Shown piece after piece: positions 62,815-64,000 of a DNA stretch of 64,000 nt (position 1 is its first letter; each line of letters opens with the position of its first letter). Source of the stretch: Rhizophagus clarus (taxonomy: Eukaryota; Glomeromycota; Glomeromycetes; Glomerales; Glomeraceae). Below the pieces are notes generated by a model. That model saw nothing but the letters and a program-made list of their open reading frames with translations. It was not told the origin of the DNA and did not search any database. The DNA lies in assembly GCA_015698045.1 (NCBI GenBank), contig BLAL01000062.1, positions 719,261 through 783,260 on the forward strand, written 5' to 3'. A program made the position numbers and the translations under genes.

Positions 62815-63378
62815 TTATTCTTTATCTTTCTCTCTCCTATCCCTCTCTCTTCTCTCTTTTTCTCTTCTCTCTTTCTCTCTTCTTTCTTTCTCTCTTTTCT
62901 CTTTATCTCTCCTCTCCATCTCTTTCTTCTCATTTTCTCTTCTTTCTTTTTCAATATTTCTTTCTTCTTGCTCTGGAAGCATATCTTCATTATAACGAAG
63001 TAAATTTAGTTTTAAATAAATTCACAGAAATATCATTTCAATTGAATAATAAAATAATTATTATAACGTATTTACCCAAAATAATTCTTTCAATATCATC
63101 ATCTTGTCTATTATTACCTTCTCCAATATCTACATCTTGTCCATGTAAATTATCTTGTTCATGTTCACTTCCTTCCTCTCTCCTTTCATCTCTTTCCTTA
63201 TTATAATCACGTGAAGAGTTGACAAACATATGTACGAATAGTTTTGTAGTCTTTGCAGCTTTTGTTGCCTTGTCTTTTAGGTATCATTATAATAGTATTA
63301 GGCGCAATTACTATATAAATTTTAAATCAAAAATATAATATTATTACCTTTTTCTGTTACTCCTCTGCGTTTAGTCAT
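62815..63378 (-). CDS. Small charged protein with Arg/Glu repeats
   Basis: Three exons fit in phase: 63378-63348, 63273-63076, 62984-62815 (399 nt, 132 aa). It begins MTKRRGVTEKDKATKAAKTT, continues with an acidic, Asp/Glu/Gln-rich part (DERREEGSEHEQDNLHGQD) and ends in about 50 residues of Arg/Glu/Lys repeats (EKERRENEKKEMERRDKEKR), a likely single alpha helix or coiled coil. No family recognised. The R/E repeat is encoded by an almost pure purine tract. Neighbouring DNA is pseudogene-rich, so expression is uncertain. Confidence 0.45.
62818..62960. repeat. Polypyrimidine/polypurine tract
   Basis: About 140 bp of almost pure C/T on the plus strand (TCTCTC, TTCTCTC words) with few interruptions. 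It encodes the R/E repeat of the minus-strand gene. Such tracts can form triplex (H-DNA). Confidence 0.8.
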
Positions 63379-64000
63379 GATAAACAAACAAGATGGTACT
63401 TATCGGTATTGTGCTAGTAGCAACGTAAAGAAATAGGTGATTTGTCACGTAAAGAAATAGGTGATTCCTGACAAAACGAATACAGCATCATCTTTATTTA
63501 TTTATAGAGATTTCTCCTAATATTAAGAAAAAATTACATCGTGACCGCAGCACATAAAGGAAATTGGGTTAGCATTCTCGAAAAAAACGTTCATGGTTAC
63601 ATTAAATCTTGGATAGTTGATCGGAAGAATTTGTTAATGGTTACATCGATTCTTTATGACGAAAATTTTGGGAAAATTTGACGTCTTAACGGTTACATGT
63701 AAAGAAATTATATATGAGTATCGTAACTGTAGGACATAAACGGAAATTTGGCCAACAAATTTTCAAATTATTGGAATAATTGATCAGGAAATCCTTAATG
63801 GGTATATTAGCTCTTTGTCCACAGAACATTAATGGTAATTTCGAGCAATATTAACGGTTACAAGTAAAGAAACTTTATATGAATATCGTGATCGCAAGAC
63901 ATAAACAGATTTTCGGGATAATTGATCAGGAGAAAAAATTTGTTAATGGTTACATAATCAGGGTTGAAGAATTATACTGTACGTACTATATTATGCTGTT
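63379..64000 (+). repeat. Degenerate tandem repeats at the window end
   Basis: A short duplication of CGTAAAGAAATAGGTGAT occurs near 63426 and 63450. Then two or three diverged units of about 163 bp: landmark ACGGTTACA(T/A)GTAAAGAAA at about 63690 and 63853, followed by ACATAAAC and ending with TTAATGGTTACAT; a weaker unit starts near 63530. No coding frame; the array may continue past the window. Confidence 0.65.

Overview
The window is nuclear DNA of an AT-rich, intron-rich fungus. Short introns (mostly 45-160 bp) with GT..AG ends break most genes. Long A/T homopolymers, AT-rich gene deserts and dispersed MITE-like repeats fill the space between them. The gene content (ammonium transporter, BTB-BACK-SPRY protein, Ugo1-type carrier, fungal Hsp90-like giant protein, non-LTR RNase H relics) and the base composition suggest an arbuscular mycorrhizal fungus of the Rhizophagus type (Glomeromycotina). 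That placement is inference. No rRNA, tRNA or CRISPR array was found.

Layout. 0.7-10.9 kb is a compact housekeeping block: a Ugo1-like mitochondrial carrier (+), a possible small membrane protein (-), a Nudix hydrolase (-), a 16-exon acylaminoacyl-peptidase (-) and, divergent from it across only 110 bp, a NUBPL/Ind1 complex I Fe-S assembly factor (+). 10.9-23.9 kb is a repeat island: a decayed LINE RNase H fragment, an array of seven exon-like units, two 632-bp TA-flanked MITE copies, a MITE with 8-9 bp target duplication, a foldback MITE and a long-range inverted repeat. 24.0-25.5 kb holds an AMT ammonium transporter (-). 25.5-33.5 kb is a desert apart from one structured RNA candidate. 33.5-39.5 kb is a 14-exon Hsp90-like ATPase protein (about 1662 aa) ending in an HEXXH motif. 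40.3-49.0 kb carries a BTB-BACK-SPRY gene (-), an inositol polyphosphate 5-phosphatase (+), a broken small gene and a UFD1/zinc-finger fusion (-). 49-64 kb is repeat-rich accessory DNA: minisatellites, a Cdc20/Cdh1 WD40 fragment, a Q/P-rich gene with an in-frame stop and a partial duplicate of its 5' end, a mariner/pogo-like MITE, a zinc-knuckle gene, a DDE transposase remnant, a pseudogene with three TGA stops and a small charged protein.

How the genes relate. Ugo1 and NUBPL act in mitochondria (membrane fusion, complex I assembly). Acylaminoacyl-peptidase, the UFD1 fusion and possibly the HEXXH-bearing Hsp90-like protein belong to protein turnover or quality control. AMT and the 5-phosphatase serve nutrient uptake and phosphoinositide signalling. 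No operon-like cluster for one pathway is apparent. Exon models for nine genes were joined by hand and each sums to a multiple of three; splice sites have not been tested against transcripts.
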